Notes: generated from the letters alone by a model not told the origin. 64,000 nucleotides of DNA from Enterococcus cecorum (GCF_023221775.1 NZ_JAKUDS010000003.1:62001-126000), one strand, 5' to 3'; positions 7,997 through 17,869 are shown, numbered from the stretch's first letter. A program made the numbers and translations.

Positions 7997-8959
7997 ATGA
8001 AATTAAAAAAATACCTTTATAGTGCAAGTTTACTTTCACTCGTCTTTTTCTTATCAGGCTGTGTGAAAATGGACAAACACGGAAACCCAGATCCTAATGG
8101 TTGGATTTATCGCTTTTTAGTTGTCCCATTAGGTAACTGCATCCAATACATGGTTGATAATTGGCATTGGAACTATGGTTGGGCCATTATCTTCATCACT
8201 ATCATCGTTCGGTTGATTATTTTACCTTTAAATATTTATCAATCACATAAAATGATGGTTCAATCTGAAAAAATGCAATTCTTGAAACCTCAGCTTGATA
8301 TTATTCAAGCAAAAATGAAAGAAGCAACGACGATTGAGCAACAACAAAAAGCCCAACGTGATATGCAACGAATTTATTCTGAAAATGGTACGAGCATGTT
8401 CGGAAGCTTTGGTGCAGGATGTCTGCCAATCTTAATTCAAATGCCTATTTTCGCTGCCCTTTTTGCAACTGCTCGTTATACTCCGGGTATTTCAAGTGCA
8501 ACATTCTATGGCATCAATCTTGGAAAAACAAGTTTTGCTTTAGTAATCATTACAGGTGCTTTATATCTTTTACAAAGTTATTTAAGCATGTTTAATATTC
8601 CAGAAGATCAAAAGAAACAAATGCAAATGATGATGTATATGTCCCCTATTATGATGATTTTCTTCTCCTTCAGTTCACCTGCTGGAGTCGCTCTTTATTG
8701 GGCCGTTGGTGGGGTCGTTGCCTGCATTCAAACGGTCATTACCAATATCATTATGCGACCACGCTTGAAAGCCAAAATCGCTGAAGAAATGAAATTACAT
8801 CCACCTAAAATTGTCGTTTCTAAAGATTATAGTTTAGATGGCGAAAAGAAAACTTCCACAAAAACTGCTAGTACTTATCGCCCACCAGTGAAAAATCAAT
8901 CACCTAAAGCGAATAAAAATGGTGGTCGCAATGCTGGTAAACAAAATCGTCGTAAATAA
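7997..8959 (+). CDS. yidC: Membrane protein insertase YidC/Oxa1 (lipoprotein form)
   Basis: A 320-residue insertase that helps fold and insert proteins into the cytoplasmic membrane, alone or with SecYEG. It has a lipoprotein signal with lipobox LSGC (Cys22), then five hydrophobic segments typical of Gram-positive YidC, and a positively charged cytoplasmic tail ending KQNRRK. The conserved hydrophilic-groove Arg lies in the first core segment (IIVRLIILP). The start is the ATG at 7997, six bases after AAGGAAG; the upstream in-frame ATG would put a charged stretch before the signal and has no ribosome site. Gram-positive genomes often have two YidC proteins; which one this is was not resolved. 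Confidence 0.95.
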   Translation: MKLKKYLYSASLLSLVFFLSGCVKMDKHGNPDPNGWIYRFLVVPLGNCIQYMVDNWHWNYGWAIIFITIIVRLIILPLNIYQSHKMMVQSEKMQFLKPQLDIIQAKMKEATTIEQQQKAQRDMQRIYSENGTSMFGSFGAGCLPILIQMPIFAALFATARYTPGISSATFYGINLGKTSFALVIITGALYLLQSYLSMFNIPEDQKKQMQMMMYMSPIMMIFFSFSSPAGVALYWAVGGVVACIQTVITNIIMRPRLKAKIAEEMKLHPPKIVVSKDYSLDGEKKTSTKTASTYRPPVKNQSPKANKNGGRNAGKQNRRK

Positions 8960-8966
8960 ACATTTT

Positions 8967-9000
8967 AACTGTCAGTAAGTTTTTACTGGCAGTTTTTTAT
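8967..9000 (+). terminator. Terminator of yidC
   Basis: AACTGTCAGTAA pairs with TTACTGGCAGTT, followed by TTTTTT. Confidence 0.85.
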
Positions 9001-9028
9001 ATCTATTGTTTTTCTTTCCACTAATCCG

Positions 9029-9037
9029 TGCTAAAAT
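9029..9037 (+). promoter_or_regulatory. Extended -10 promoter of the AEC permease gene
   Basis: TGCTAAAAT, 20 bases before the start codon; no well-spaced -35 was seen. Confidence 0.4.
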
Positions 9038-9057
9038 CATAATAAAGGAGGCTTTCG

Positions 9058-10005
9058 ATGCTACAATCTTATCTTAATATCCTAGTGATTTTTGTCTTAA
9101 TGTTTTTAGGCTATTTTTTCTCATATCGCCAATGGTTTAGCAATGAGACAGCTGACACCTTTTCTAAAATGGTTTTAAACCTAGGACTCCCTTGCAGTAT
9201 GTTTTTAAATATTACCGCAAACTTTACCAAAGAAGAATTTCTAACCTTAATTTCAGGGACACTTATTCCCATTGTTTCGATGTTTTTCACTTTTTTTATT
9301 AGTAAAGCAATCATTCACCTATTCAAGTTATCAAAGAATCATCACGGTACTTTTTCAACAATGTTTACTTGCTCGAATACTATTTTTATTGGCTTGCCGA
9401 TTAATTTAGCCATCTTTGGTGAAAAAGCTGTTCCATATGTCTTGCTCTACTACATTGTCAATACCAGTTTTTTCTGGACCATTGGCGTTTTCGAAATTGC
9501 CAAGGATAGTGCGCTTCGCAAACAAGCCACCCTGTCCTTTCATCCGCTCATTTTCCTAAAAAAACTATTTACCCCAGCTTTACTTGGTTTTATGATTGGG
9601 ATTTTTTGGGTGTTTCTCAATTGGCCAATTCCTAATAGCCTTCAAACATTGGGCAATCATTTAGGAAATTTAACGACGCCACTGTCGATGTTAGCTATCG
9701 GTATCATGTTGTATTATCAAGGAATCGCCAACTTAAGACTGACTAAAGAATCCTTATTAGTCTTATTTGGACGCTTTATTCTTTCACCAATGATTGTTTA
9801 TGTGCTAGCTCAATTTATCTATGTACCGCATTTAATGATGCTAGTCTTTATGGTGCAATCAAGTATGCCCGTTCAAAACTCAGTCCCTATTTTAGCTAGA
9901 AGTTATCATGCAGATGAAATTTTTGCGGCAACCACGATGAGTTTATCCGTTTTTGTCTATTTATTTTTCATTCCCGTACTCTTATTTATCATGCAATTTA
10001 TTTAA
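9058..10005 (+). CDS. AEC (auxin efflux carrier) family permease
   Basis: A 315-residue integral membrane protein with about ten hydrophobic segments in two similar halves, as in the AEC/bile-acid-transporter fold. An early NLGLPCSMF segment and a late MVQSSMPVQNSVPILA segment fit the polar, proline-broken helices of the family. Bacterial members have been linked to malate, citrate or other organic acid transport; the substrate cannot be inferred here. AAGGAGG lies seven bases before the ATG. The next gene starts 64 bases downstream and may be cotranscribed. Confidence 0.85.
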   Translation: MLQSYLNILVIFVLMFLGYFFSYRQWFSNETADTFSKMVLNLGLPCSMFLNITANFTKEEFLTLISGTLIPIVSMFFTFFISKAIIHLFKLSKNHHGTFSTMFTCSNTIFIGLPINLAIFGEKAVPYVLLYYIVNTSFFWTIGVFEIAKDSALRKQATLSFHPLIFLKKLFTPALLGFMIGIFWVFLNWPIPNSLQTLGNHLGNLTTPLSMLAIGIMLYYQGIANLRLTKESLLVLFGRFILSPMIVYVLAQFIYVPHLMMLVFMVQSSMPVQNSVPILARSYHADEIFAATTMSLSVFVYLFFIPVLLFIMQFI

Positions 10006-10069
10006 TTGAGATTTGCGAAAGGGTACTATTGAGGAATATAATAAAAGAAAACACTTTGAGGTGAAGAAA

Positions 10070-10750
10070 ATGAAAATTGCACATTTAGGACATTCCACCA
10101 TTTATTTAGAATTAGCAGATGACACCAAAATCATTATTGATCCTTATATTGATGCCAATCTTCCAGAAATGTGGCAAGCCGATCATTTAAAGGTTGATTA
10201 TATTATTTTAACGCATGGTCATGGGGATCATGTTGCTGGCGTCTTTGATTTAATCAAACATCAACAGCCAACAATTATTGCTGTGGCTGAAATCGCCAAC
10301 TTCTTTACTCAATTAGGGCAGAAAGTACACGGCATGAATATTGGCGGTGGTTTTGATTTTCCGTTTGGCCGTGTCACAATGACTCATGCGCTACATACTT
10401 CTAGTTTAGAATACGAAGGACAAGTCCATTATCTTGGTAACCCAGCTGGTATTATCATCGAAGCAGATGGGAAAACTTTCTATCATGCAGGTGATACCGC
10501 TGAATTTATGGAGATGGATTTATTAGGGGAAGATTACGAGATTGATTTTGCTTGCTTACCTATAGGCGATAATTACACAATGGGACCCAAACAAGCTGCA
10601 AGATGTGCCAAACGCATTCAAGCCAAAACGGTCTTACCTATCCACTACAATACTTTTCCAGTGATTAAACAAGATCCCCAAAAATTTATTGATTTATTAA
10701 CAGATGCTAAAGGAATTGTTTTACCATTTGGCGAAATGTATCAAATATAA
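10070..10750 (+). CDS. Metal-dependent hydrolase of the UPF0173 (metallo-beta-lactamase fold) family
   Basis: A 226-residue cytoplasmic protein with the metal-binding motif THGHGDH, a downstream HAL histidine, the HAGDTAEF motif and a C-terminal LPIHYNTFP histidine, so both zinc sites look complete. The family (B. subtilis YtkL-like) has no agreed substrate. MKIAHLGHSTI at 10070 is the start: GAGGTG lies eight bases before it, and the 19 upstream in-frame residues are not family-like. It follows the AEC permease on the same strand with a short gap and ends at a bidirectional terminator. Confidence 0.85.
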   Translation: MKIAHLGHSTIYLELADDTKIIIDPYIDANLPEMWQADHLKVDYIILTHGHGDHVAGVFDLIKHQQPTIIAVAEIANFFTQLGQKVHGMNIGGGFDFPFGRVTMTHALHTSSLEYEGQVHYLGNPAGIIIEADGKTFYHAGDTAEFMEMDLLGEDYEIDFACLPIGDNYTMGPKQAARCAKRIQAKTVLPIHYNTFPVIKQDPQKFIDLLTDAKGIVLPFGEMYQI

Positions 10751-10754
10751 GAAA

Positions 10755-10795
10755 AAATAGGCTAGTTCGCGAGATTGCAAACTAGCCTATTATCT
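10755..10795. terminator. Bidirectional terminator between the hydrolase gene and glyS
   Basis: AATAGGCTAGTT pairs with AACTAGCCTATT, with A and T runs on both sides; it serves two convergent units. Confidence 0.85.
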
Positions 10796-10805
10796 TTATT
10801 TTGTC

Positions 10806-12872
10806 TTATTTTGTTACTAAGACATCTAATTTTGCTAATTTTTCAATGGATTGTGCTAATTGTTTTAATAAACTCAAACGATTATTGCGAAGTGCTTCAT
10901 CTTCAGCCATAATCATGGTGTCTTCAAAGTACTTCACAATTACTGGTTCAAGTGCTACTAAAGCTTGATAATTTTCTTTCAAATCATCTGAAAGACTTGC
11001 CAAGGTTGTTTGCACTTGATTTGCAAATTCACGTTCAACATCACTTTCAAACAATGCTTCATCCACTTCCACAATGGTATCTGCTTTTTTCGCTAAGTTC
11101 ACTACACGTGTCAAAGCTTCCATCGCTGGTTTAAAGCTTTCTGTTTGACTATGTTCTTGAAGCAATTGCGCAGTTAAATATTGAGCAGCTAAATCTTCTT
11201 GTGTTGCTTGCAAGGCTGCATCAATAATATCATAGCGAATTTCTGCTAAAGATAGATATTGTTTCATACGCGCCGCAAAGAAATCTAATACTTCAACATC
11301 AATATTATTTAAGTCAAAACCATATGTTTCAACCATTGGATTTAATAAAGCTTTCACCTCTGATAAAAGACTTGCTAGCGGGAAGCTCATTTGGTTTTCT
11401 AAGACAATACGTACAATACCGTAAGCTTGACGACGTAATGCATATGGATCATTGGAACCACTTGGCACCATACCAGCCGCAAAGAAAGTCACGATAGAAT
11501 CCAACTTATCGGCAATGGCTAATAAAGCACCAACTTGAGTTTCCGGAATTTCGCCAGTACTTGAAATTGGTAAGTAGTGTTCACGAATGGCTTGGCTGAC
11601 AGCTTTATTTTCACCTTGTAATAAAGCATATTTTTCACCCATAATTCCTTGTAGTTCAGGGAATTCTCCAACCATATTGGTCACTAAATCAAACTTATAA
11701 ATTTGACTCGCACGGGCTAAATCAGCCGTTTGTTGCTCATCTAAACCATATGTTTTCGCTAAAAGTTCACTAATTTTAGTCACGCGTTGCATTTTTTCAT
11801 AGATGCTACCTATTTTTTCATGGAACGCCACATTTTTTAGTTTATTGACACAGAAATCAATGGTTAATTTTTGGTCTTCCGCATAGAAGAATTCTGCATC
11901 TTCTAAACGGGCAGTTAATACTTTTTGATTTCCTTTGATCACATTTTCTAGATGTTCGCTATTTCCATTACGAACGGAGATAAAGTGAGGTAATAATTCA
12001 CCAGCTTGATTCATCACATCAAAGTAGCGTTGATGCTCTTTCATTGATGTAATTAAGACTTCTTTTGGTACGGCTAAATATTTTTCTTCAAAATCACCCA
12101 CAAAAGCCGTTGGGTATTCGACAAGGTTGACTACTTCTTCTAATAATTCAGGATCAAGGTTCACTCGATAATCATTTTCTTGAGCGATTTGTGCGATTTG
12201 TTCTTCAATCATTGCTTGACGTTGCACTTGATCAGCAATGACAAATTCAGCAGCCAATTTTTCTAGATATTCATCTGCATGATTAAAGGTTGTTTCATGA
12301 CCTAAGAAACGATGACCACGACTTTTACGACCCGTTTGAACATCTAAAATACTGAAATCAATCACTTCTTCACCAAACAAAGCGACTAACCAATGAATTG
12401 GGCGAATATATTCAAAATCATATTTATTCCAATGCATCGTCACCGGGAAAGTCAAACTTTGAATCACTTGTGGTAATTCTTTTAAGACTTCTGTGGTTGG
12501 TTTACCTGCAATATGTTTTTCGACATAAACATATTCTACACCTTTTAATTCTTTAAAGGTAATATCGTCCGTTGTTAAGCCTTGTCCACGAACAAAACCT
12601 TGCGCTGCTTTGCTCCAGTTTCCTTCATTATCTAAAGCAATTTTCTTCGCAGGACCTTTTACTTCTTCATGAATATCGGCTTGTTTTTCTGCTAGTCCTT
12701 CTACAACTAAAGCCAAACGTCGAGGGGTAGAATAGGCTTTAATTGTTTGAAATTCTAGATGTTGTTCATTTAAAAACTTTTCACACTTTTCTTTTAATTG
12801 ATTCATACTTGGCAAAACTACATGTGCCGGCATTTCTTCTAAACCAATTTCTAATAAAAAATTCTTAGCCAT
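10806..12872 (-). CDS. glyS: Glycyl-tRNA synthetase beta subunit
   Basis: A 688-residue subunit of the bacterial alpha2-beta2 glycyl-tRNA synthetase; it binds tRNA and holds the HD-like and anticodon-binding regions. The start [16 protein letters not shown] is typical of the family. GAGGAG, overlapping the glyQ stop, is its ribosome site; the in-frame ATG 15 bases upstream overlaps that site and is not used. A four-base gap to glyQ implies translational coupling. Expression should depend on the glycine T-box upstream of glyQ. Confidence 0.97.
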   Translation of the reverse strand: MAKNFLLEIGLEEMPAHVVLPSMNQLKEKCEKFLNEQHLEFQTIKAYSTPRRLALVVEGLAEKQADIHEEVKGPAKKIALDNEGNWSKAAQGFVRGQGLTTDDITFKELKGVEYVYVEKHIAGKPTTEVLKELPQVIQSLTFPVTMHWNKYDFEYIRPIHWLVALFGEEVIDFSILDVQTGRKSRGHRFLGHETTFNHADEYLEKLAAEFVIADQVQRQAMIEEQIAQIAQENDYRVNLDPELLEEVVNLVEYPTAFVGDFEEKYLAVPKEVLITSMKEHQRYFDVMNQAGELLPHFISVRNGNSEHLENVIKGNQKVLTARLEDAEFFYAEDQKLTIDFCVNKLKNVAFHEKIGSIYEKMQRVTKISELLAKTYGLDEQQTADLARASQIYKFDLVTNMVGEFPELQGIMGEKYALLQGENKAVSQAIREHYLPISSTGEIPETQVGALLAIADKLDSIVTFFAAGMVPSGSNDPYALRRQAYGIVRIVLENQMSFPLASLLSEVKALLNPMVETYGFDLNNIDVEVLDFFAARMKQYLSLAEIRYDIIDAALQATQEDLAAQYLTAQLLQEHSQTESFKPAMEALTRVVNLAKKADTIVEVDEALFESDVEREFANQVQTTLASLSDDLKENYQALVALEPVIVKYFEDTMIMAEDEALRNNRLSLLKQLAQSIEKLAKLDVLVTK

Positions 12873-12876
12873 TCTC

Positions 12877-13785
12877 TTACTCCTCATCTAAATATTTTTG
12901 GGCTTCTTCACGTGATAATAATGGGAAACCTAATTTTTTACGTTCTTCCACAAAACGTTTCGCTACTTCTCTAGCCATATTACGAATACGCGCTAAATAG
13001 CCTGCACGTTCAGTTACTGATACCGCACCACGGGCATCTAGTAAGTTGAAATTATGTGAACATTTTAAAATATAATCATAAGCTGGATGTACTAAGTTTT
13101 CTTCAATACAGCGTTTGGCTTCAGCTTCAAAATGATTAAAGTTAGAAAGTAATAATTCTTGGTCACTTAATTCAAATGAGTATTTAGAATGTTCATATTC
13201 AGGATGACGGAAAATTTCGCCATATTTTACGCCATTGGTCCATTCTAAATCATAAACACTTTCAACTTCCTGAATGTATGAAGCAAGACGTTCCAAACCA
13301 TAAGTAATTTCAGCAGTTACCGGATGACAAGCTAGTCCCCCTACTTGTTGGAAATATGTAAATTGCGTAATTTCCATACCGTCTAACCAAACTTCCCAAC
13401 CAAGACCTGCACAGCCCATCGAAGGGTTTTCCCAGTTATCTTCCACAAAACGGATATCATGCGCTAATGGATCAATTCCTAATAGTTTCAAACTTTCAAG
13501 ATATAGTTCTTGAATATTTTCAGGAGATGGTTTCATAACAACTTGGAATTGATGGTGTTGGTATAAACGGTTAGGGTTTTCTCCATAACGACCATCAGCA
13601 GGACGACGAGATGGCTCAACATATGCCGCATTCCATGGTTCTGGTCCAATTGCTCTTAAAAATGTATAAGGGCTCATGGTTCCGGCTCCTTTTTCTGTGT
13701 CATAGGCTTGCATTAACATACAGCCATTGTCTGACCAGAATTTTTGCAAGGTTAAAATCATTTCTTGTACAGTTAATTTTGACAT
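12877..13785 (-). CDS. glyQ: Glycyl-tRNA synthetase alpha subunit
   Basis: A 302-residue class II aminoacyl-tRNA synthetase subunit that forms glycyl-adenylate and charges tRNA-Gly together with GlyS. The sequence is highly conserved: [12 protein letters not shown] near the N-terminus, the [15 protein letters not shown] segment with motif 2 residues, and [26 protein letters not shown] precedes the ATG. The leader is unusually long: after the T-box come about 320 bases of hairpins before the start codon (13845-14163). Confidence 0.98.
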   Translation of the reverse strand: MSKLTVQEMILTLQKFWSDNGCMLMQAYDTEKGAGTMSPYTFLRAIGPEPWNAAYVEPSRRPADGRYGENPNRLYQHHQFQVVMKPSPENIQELYLESLKLLGIDPLAHDIRFVEDNWENPSMGCAGLGWEVWLDGMEITQFTYFQQVGGLACHPVTAEITYGLERLASYIQEVESVYDLEWTNGVKYGEIFRHPEYEHSKYSFELSDQELLLSNFNHFEAEAKRCIEENLVHPAYDYILKCSHNFNLLDARGAVSVTERAGYLARIRNMAREVAKRFVEERKKLGFPLLSREEAQKYLDEE

Positions 13786-13844
13786 GCAAATGCTCCTTTA
13801 CTTTACATTTAGTAGACTATGGGTTTTTGATAATTTTGGATGTT

Positions 13845-14163
13845 AGATTGATAACCTTTTGCTCGTAGCTGAACGACCCGGCTCACATCCTTGATGCAAT
13901 CTGTGTTCGGCGGGTAGCTCCTGTGCATCTAAGCCGGCCTGTCTAGGAAAATCTTAAAACATAATGGATTTTCCTGACATCCCGGAAACCTTAGCTTTCT
14001 CGGTATCAATCAACTAAATACTCGGAAAATTCACCCTTCTGCTTAATAAAATCTCCTTTCATCCGATTTTCTTAGCAGAAGGTAACACATGAATTTTCTC
14101 GTATTTGACCAAGTTGATTGATAACCTTTTGCTCGTAGCTAATCGAGTCGCCTCACATCCTTG
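13845..14163 (-). other. Structured, repeat-bounded insert in the glyQ leader
   Basis: Between the T-box terminator and glyQ lies a stretch with no credible gene but dense secondary structure. A near-perfect imperfect palindrome spans about 13991-14142, with arms such as GGTTATCAATCAACT / AGTTGATTGATACC and CCTTCTGCT / AGCAGAAGG closing on a short loop near 14058. A second hairpin lies at about 13934-13985 (AGGAAAATC / GATTTTCCT) and a third at 13893-13929 (GATGCA / TGCATC), enclosed by AGCCGG/CCGGCT. A direct repeat (GATTGATAACCTTTTGCTCG, TAGCT and then CACATCCTTGA) recurs at 13847-13894 and 14116-14163, about 270 bases apart. I do not recognise it as a known riboswitch, tmRNA, RNase P or 6S RNA. 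Confidence 0.7.
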
Positions 14164-14213
14164 AAACAAAAAGTCCCCATAGTCACCTTTGTTTTTGGTA
14201 ACTATAGGGACGA
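14164..14213 (-). terminator. T-box-controlled attenuator
   Basis: A GC-rich hairpin followed by TTTTTG directly after the T-box core; it is the intrinsic terminator of the riboswitch. Confidence 0.8.
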
Positions 14214-14385
14214 AAAATCTTATTTCGCGGTTCCACCCTACTTCCGAATAGATTCGGCAGCTTCATTTGAATAAATTTATGCTCCCAATCGCCGCAAATA
14301 AAAATATATATCTGGCTTTCACCTTCCCAGACTCGCTATCATAGGGATTTTTATTCTTTAATTGTTCAACGCATGTATTAAATTT
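14164..14385 (-). promoter_or_regulatory. Glycine T-box riboswitch upstream of glyQS
   Basis: The minus strand carries the conserved T-box AGGGTGGAACCGCG (complement of 14226-14239). It is followed by a terminator hairpin CGTCCCTATAGTTACC / GGTGACTATGGGGAC and a T run (to about 14164), with the competing antiterminator formed by the T-box. Upstream is a short stem I. A GGC triplet at 14291-14293 occupies the position of the specifier in B. subtilis glyQS and matches glycine. Uncharged tRNA-Gly is expected to bind and allow readthrough into glyQS. It lies 380 bases upstream of glyQ, further than usual. Confidence 0.88.
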
Positions 14386-14391
14386 ATCTAC

Positions 14392-14421
14392 AGTTTACTC
14401 GTTTTGCTTTTAGTTTGTCAA
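14392..14421 (-). promoter_or_regulatory. Promoter of the glyQS T-box leader
   Basis: On the minus strand TTGACA, 18 bases, TAAACT, just downstream of the hisZ remnant and before the T-box. The leader therefore has its own promoter. Confidence 0.6.
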
Positions 14422-14435
14422 TAGTTTTTGAAAAT

Positions 14436-15143
14436 TTACTGCATGGTTTCTTGCTTCACCTTATGATCGACAATATGACGTTTGGCTAATTCTTTTTGAC
14501 TAGCAGAGGTTTAAAAAAGTTGATACATTTTGTCAAAGTCAGCTGTTGTTGCAAATAATAAATCCTTTAATAATTGCCAACGTTACTGCGATAATTTCTC
14601 CACACATCGATAGCTTTCAAGTTCATGAACTGATTTTTGATTGAGCGCTAGAATTACCGAGATTCTATTATCATCAGTAAACCAAGACAATACCTCATCG
14701 ACCAATGCTTGATGGGATAAATGTAGCCGGTTTATCCCTAAAATATTTAAACTTTCCAATGCCAATTCAAGAATTTCTCGTTCATCGTAATGCGTCAAAC
14801 GGCCTATATGTTCGATACCTAATTGATGAATACGCAAATACTCTTCATTATGAAAATCATCGCGATAAACATCTTCATCATAAAACGCTTTTTTCTTTCC
14901 GGTATTTCCAGTATTCTTAATGATAGAAAGTGTGATATCTGGTTTTAACGCCATTACTTGGCCTTTAGCACCTACAAAGGTAATCACTGATTGAGGCGTT
15001 GCAAATTCACGACTCTTAGCGTATAAATCATAACTTTCAAAGGCACTCAATCGATAATTTTGGAAATGATATCGACTAAAAAGTGCCTTTAATTGAATCG
15101 ATTTTTGTTCTTCCATTGATAAAAAATCAAAGTACTCTTCCAT
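14436..15143 (-). pseudogene. hisZ: hisZ remnant: ATP phosphoribosyltransferase regulatory subunit, broken
   Basis: The frame opens at ATG 15143 behind a strong GGTGGAGGTGAAAGG site and encodes 186 residues similar to HisZ, a catalytically inactive histidyl-tRNA-synthetase paralogue that activates short-form HisG. Class II synthetase-like pieces such as ALKPDITLSI are visible. A TAA follows at 14583-14585. The same frame then continues with protein-like sequence (RWQLLKDLLFATTADFDKMY), a second stop at 14511-14513, more coding-like sequence (KELAKRHIVDHK), and ends at 14436. Two in-frame nonsense codons and a total of 236 codons against about 310-330 for a normal HisZ point to decay. No other his gene is in the window. 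Confidence 0.8.
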
Positions 15144-15249
15144 CCTTTCACCTCCACCTTTCATTAAAATTTGAAAATTATTATTAAAATAATATTAAAT
15201 TTAAATGAATAATTAGTTAATAATTTTCATTTATATGGAAAATATCAAA

Positions 15250-15296
15250 AAAACTCAGCAACAAAGCCGTCATTCATTCGACTCTGTTGCTGAGTT
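15250..15296 (-). terminator. Terminator overlapping the 3' end of recO
   Basis: Minus strand: AACTCAGCAAC pairs with GTTGCTGAGTT, followed by TTTTTTT. The 5' arm lies within the last codons of recO. Confidence 0.8.
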
Positions 15297-16067
15297 AGCT
15301 TCTGGTTTAGTTAAAATATCTTGCCAATTTTTCATCTGATCAATAAATTTTTTACTTTTCAGATGAATTCCTACATATTCATCGTATAAAAAATCAATAA
15401 AATGGCGTAAGCGTTGTTTTGTTTCAGACTTTAAATCCAGTTGATTGATTTGCTCGTAACGAATTTGAGAAAAGATGCGAACTAATTGCATCATCTTATA
15501 ATCAGCTGGATAATGACGTGGATCTAGATATTGATGCTTCTCACATAATAGTCCATGGTATTTGCTTGAATAAACATACTTTCCATGAGTTTCTCCACAA
15601 ATCGCACAATGTTGCCAATCAAGTAGTACTCCAAAACGTTGTAATACTTGGATTTCAAAGATATTTGTAATAATTTCGGCATCATAGCCTTGATCGATAA
15701 ACAATAGCGACTGTGCTAAAAAATGGTAAAGATTTGGGTCGTACACACGGTCTTCAATGGCTGCATCGGCTAAATTTAATAAATACGTCGCATAGCCTGC
15801 TAAGAAAATATCTTGTTGAATATTCAAAAAAGGATGAATCTCTTTGGCGCCATTTAAGAAAGATAGATTTTCGCTATTAAAGGTTCCAATATAAACTGCC
15901 TGTGTAAAGGGCTGTACAGCTGCCTTTAACGGTTGATTTTTTCGTTGGATGCCCTTAGCGTAAAACATCTGCTTTCCAGCTGACTCAGTAAAAATCTTCA
16001 CTAGCATATCATTTTCTCGATGATTTTTGGTAAAAAGAATCAGTCCTTTTGATTCCGCTAAGGCCAT
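15270..16067 (-). CDS. recO: DNA repair protein RecO
   Basis: A 265-residue mediator of the RecFOR pathway that loads RecA on SSB-coated single-stranded DNA and anneals complementary strands. It has an N-terminal OB fold (GLILFTKNHRENDMLV region), a helical C-terminal part and a zinc-finger-like CAIC...LCEKH cluster. AGAAGGTGAAAAT precedes the ATG. It follows era by 12 bases, the normal order in Firmicutes, and its terminator overlaps the reading frame. Confidence 0.96.
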   Translation of the reverse strand: MALAESKGLILFTKNHRENDMLVKIFTESAGKQMFYAKGIQRKNQPLKAAVQPFTQAVYIGTFNSENLSFLNGAKEIHPFLNIQQDIFLAGYATYLLNLADAAIEDRVYDPNLYHFLAQSLLFIDQGYDAEIITNIFEIQVLQRFGVLLDWQHCAICGETHGKYVYSSKYHGLLCEKHQYLDPRHYPADYKMMQLVRIFSQIRYEQINQLDLKSETKQRLRHFIDFLYDEYVGIHLKSKKFIDQMKNWQDILTKPEANSATESNE

Positions 16068-16079
16068 ATTTTCACCTTC

Positions 16080-16979
16080 TTAATAATCTTCTTTACGGTA
16101 TCCGAAATCCGTTAAATAGACTTGCTTATCACGCCAATCTTTTTGCACTTTTACCCATAGTTCCAAAAAGACTTTATCCCCAAGTAATTTCTCGATATCT
16201 TTTCGGGCTTGTGTCCCAATTTTTTTCAACATCGCGCCACCTTTACCTATGATAATCCCTTTTTGACTATCTCGCTCGATAATAATTGTAGCTTGAATTT
16301 GGACTTTTTCATCTGGTTTACGCTTCATTGAGTCAATGACTACAGCCACAGAATGCGGCACTTCATCGCGAGTAAGCTGCAAGATTTTTTCACGGATCAA
16401 TTCAGAAACGACAAAGTACTCTGGATGGTCCGTGATTTGATCTTCTGGGAAATATTGCGGACCCACTGGCATATTGGCTTCTAATTCATTCATTAAAGTC
16501 TCAAAATTATTCCCTTGAGTAGCTGAAATTGGGATGATTTGCGCAAAATCCATTTGTGACTTAAAATCATCTATTTGTTCTAATAAATCATTTGGATGAA
16601 TTTTATCAATTTTATTAATCACCAAGTAGACCGGTACATTTAATTTCTTTAGGCGTTCAATAATCATATCATCGCCTTTTCCACGTTTTTGATCAGCGGC
16701 CACCATAAATAGGACTACTTCCACTTCATGTAAAGCACTATAAGCAGCTTCGACCATATAGTCACCCAAGCGATGTTTTGGTTTATGAATCCCAGGAGTA
16801 TCAATAAAAACGATTTGGGTTTTATCGGTGGTATACACTCCTTGAATTTTATTTCTTGTTGTTTGGGCTTTATCACTCATAATCGCAATTTTTTGACCTA
16901 CGATACGATTTAAGAGCGTAGATTTTCCTACATTAGGACGTCCAACAATTGCCACAAAACCAGATTTTTCGATTGACAT
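16080..16979 (-). CDS. era: GTPase Era
   Basis: A 299-residue GTPase needed for 30S subunit assembly, where it binds 16S rRNA near the 3' end. G1 is GRPNVGKS (residues 13-20), G3 is DTPG, G4 is NKID, and the C-terminal KH domain shows [13 protein letters not shown]. The start [10 protein letters not shown] at 16979 follows AGAGGAAG; the longer in-frame version starts inside the dgkA tail and lacks a ribosome site. It lies downstream of dgkA and upstream of recO in one operon. Confidence 0.97.
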   Translation of the reverse strand: MSIEKSGFVAIVGRPNVGKSTLLNRIVGQKIAIMSDKAQTTRNKIQGVYTTDKTQIVFIDTPGIHKPKHRLGDYMVEAAYSALHEVEVVLFMVAADQKRGKGDDMIIERLKKLNVPVYLVINKIDKIHPNDLLEQIDDFKSQMDFAQIIPISATQGNNFETLMNELEANMPVGPQYFPEDQITDHPEYFVVSELIREKILQLTRDEVPHSVAVVIDSMKRKPDEKVQIQATIIIERDSQKGIIIGKGGAMLKKIGTQARKDIEKLLGDKVFLELWVKVQKDWRDKQVYLTDFGYRKEDY

Positions 16980-16995
16980 AATAACTTCCTCTCTA

Positions 16996-17406
16996 CTATT
17001 TAACAATCCATTCGTAAAATTTTGGCACAAAAATCAATAGACCTACAATCAAGGCGAAAATTGCTTGGACTAATACCAATCCTGCTCCCATATCCTTGAC
17101 CTTTTTACCTAATGGATGAAAATGATAATTGGTAATCATATCTACTAAATTTTCTAAGGAGGTATTCACTAACTCCATTACAATCACCAAAGTTGCACTT
17201 AACAAAATCCAAATCCATTCAATAATACTTAAACGCATCACGATTCCTAATACACAAACCACAACCAAAGCAAAACAATGAAAACGAAAATTACGTTCAT
17301 CCTTGAAGGCTGTTTTTAAACCAGTAATCGCAAAGTCTAATGAATAGATGAAATGCTTATTCTTTGAAATATTTTTTTCATTGGGTTTTCTATCTTTTAA
17401 GTCCAT
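16996..17406 (-). CDS. dgkA: Diacylglycerol/undecaprenol kinase
   Basis: A 136-residue integral membrane kinase with three hydrophobic helices. The core [13 protein letters not shown], then the catalytic [14 protein letters not shown] motif and the KDMGAGLVL motif are present. In Gram-positive bacteria this family phosphorylates undecaprenol to recycle the wall lipid carrier. The start at 17406 overlaps the end of ybeY by 17 bases, with GAGGAT inside ybeY as the ribosome site, which implies coupled translation. Confidence 0.95.
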   Translation of the reverse strand: MDLKDRKPNEKNISKNKHFIYSLDFAITGLKTAFKDERNFRFHCFALVVVCVLGIVMRLSIIEWIWILLSATLVIVMELVNTSLENLVDMITNYHFHPLGKKVKDMGAGLVLVQAIFALIVGLLIFVPKFYEWIVK

Positions 17407-17869
17407 AGGCAGTTAAAATATCCTCTTGTAAAGTAAACATCTCTTTCTCATCTTCTGGGGTCATATGATCATAACCATTGAGATGTAAAAAACCATGTAC
17501 TGCTAAAAAACCTAATTCGCGATCAAAGCTATGGCCATATTCTTCTGCTTGCTCTTTTGCTCGTTCAACTGAAATCATAATATCACCTAAATTACGGGGT
17601 AAATCAAAGGCCGCGTCTTCATCAAAAATGACTGCTAATTCGCCTTCTCCTTCATCTTCCAAAGCAAAACTAATGACATCTGTTGCTTGGTCTTTATTGC
17701 GGTAATCGCGATTAATTTCTCTGATTTCAGCATTATTCATGAAGGTTACTGACATTTCAGTATCAGGCTTTAATTTCAAATAATCACCTGCAAAATCCAA
17801 CAATTCAGCAATTTCATTGATTTTTTCTTCAGATAATAATTTTTGTTCGTCAATAAAGGTAATCTCCAT
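17390..17869 (-). CDS. ybeY: Endoribonuclease YbeY
   Basis: A 159-residue zinc-dependent RNase involved in 16S rRNA 3' maturation and ribosome quality control. The metal-binding motif HGFLHLNGYDH is complete, and the conserved RNKDQATDVISF segment is present. The ATG shares one base with the pgpH stop and has AGAGGA upstream; dgkA overlaps its end. Position between the HD phosphodiesterase and dgkA-era is the standard Firmicute order. Confidence 0.97.
   Translation of the reverse strand: MEITFIDEQKLLSEEKINEIAELLDFAGDYLKLKPDTEMSVTFMNNAEIREINRDYRNKDQATDVISFALEDEGEGELAVIFDEDAAFDLPRNLGDIMISVERAKEQAEEYGHSFDRELGFLAVHGFLHLNGYDHMTPEDEKEMFTLQEDILTAYGLKR

Noticed and set aside
10952-11134. Small plus-strand frame inside glyS
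   Set aside because: It is antisense to a highly conserved gene, has no ribosome site and no recognisable protein features.
13991-14142. A complete insertion sequence or group II intron in the glyQ leader
   Set aside because: The palindrome has no transposase, reverse transcriptase or intron domain V-like sequence, and is too short. It is reported only as an unexplained structured element.
13845-14163. A second tandem T-box
   Set aside because: The T-box core AGGGTGGAACC does not recur in this stretch, and the hairpins do not resemble stem I or an antiterminator.
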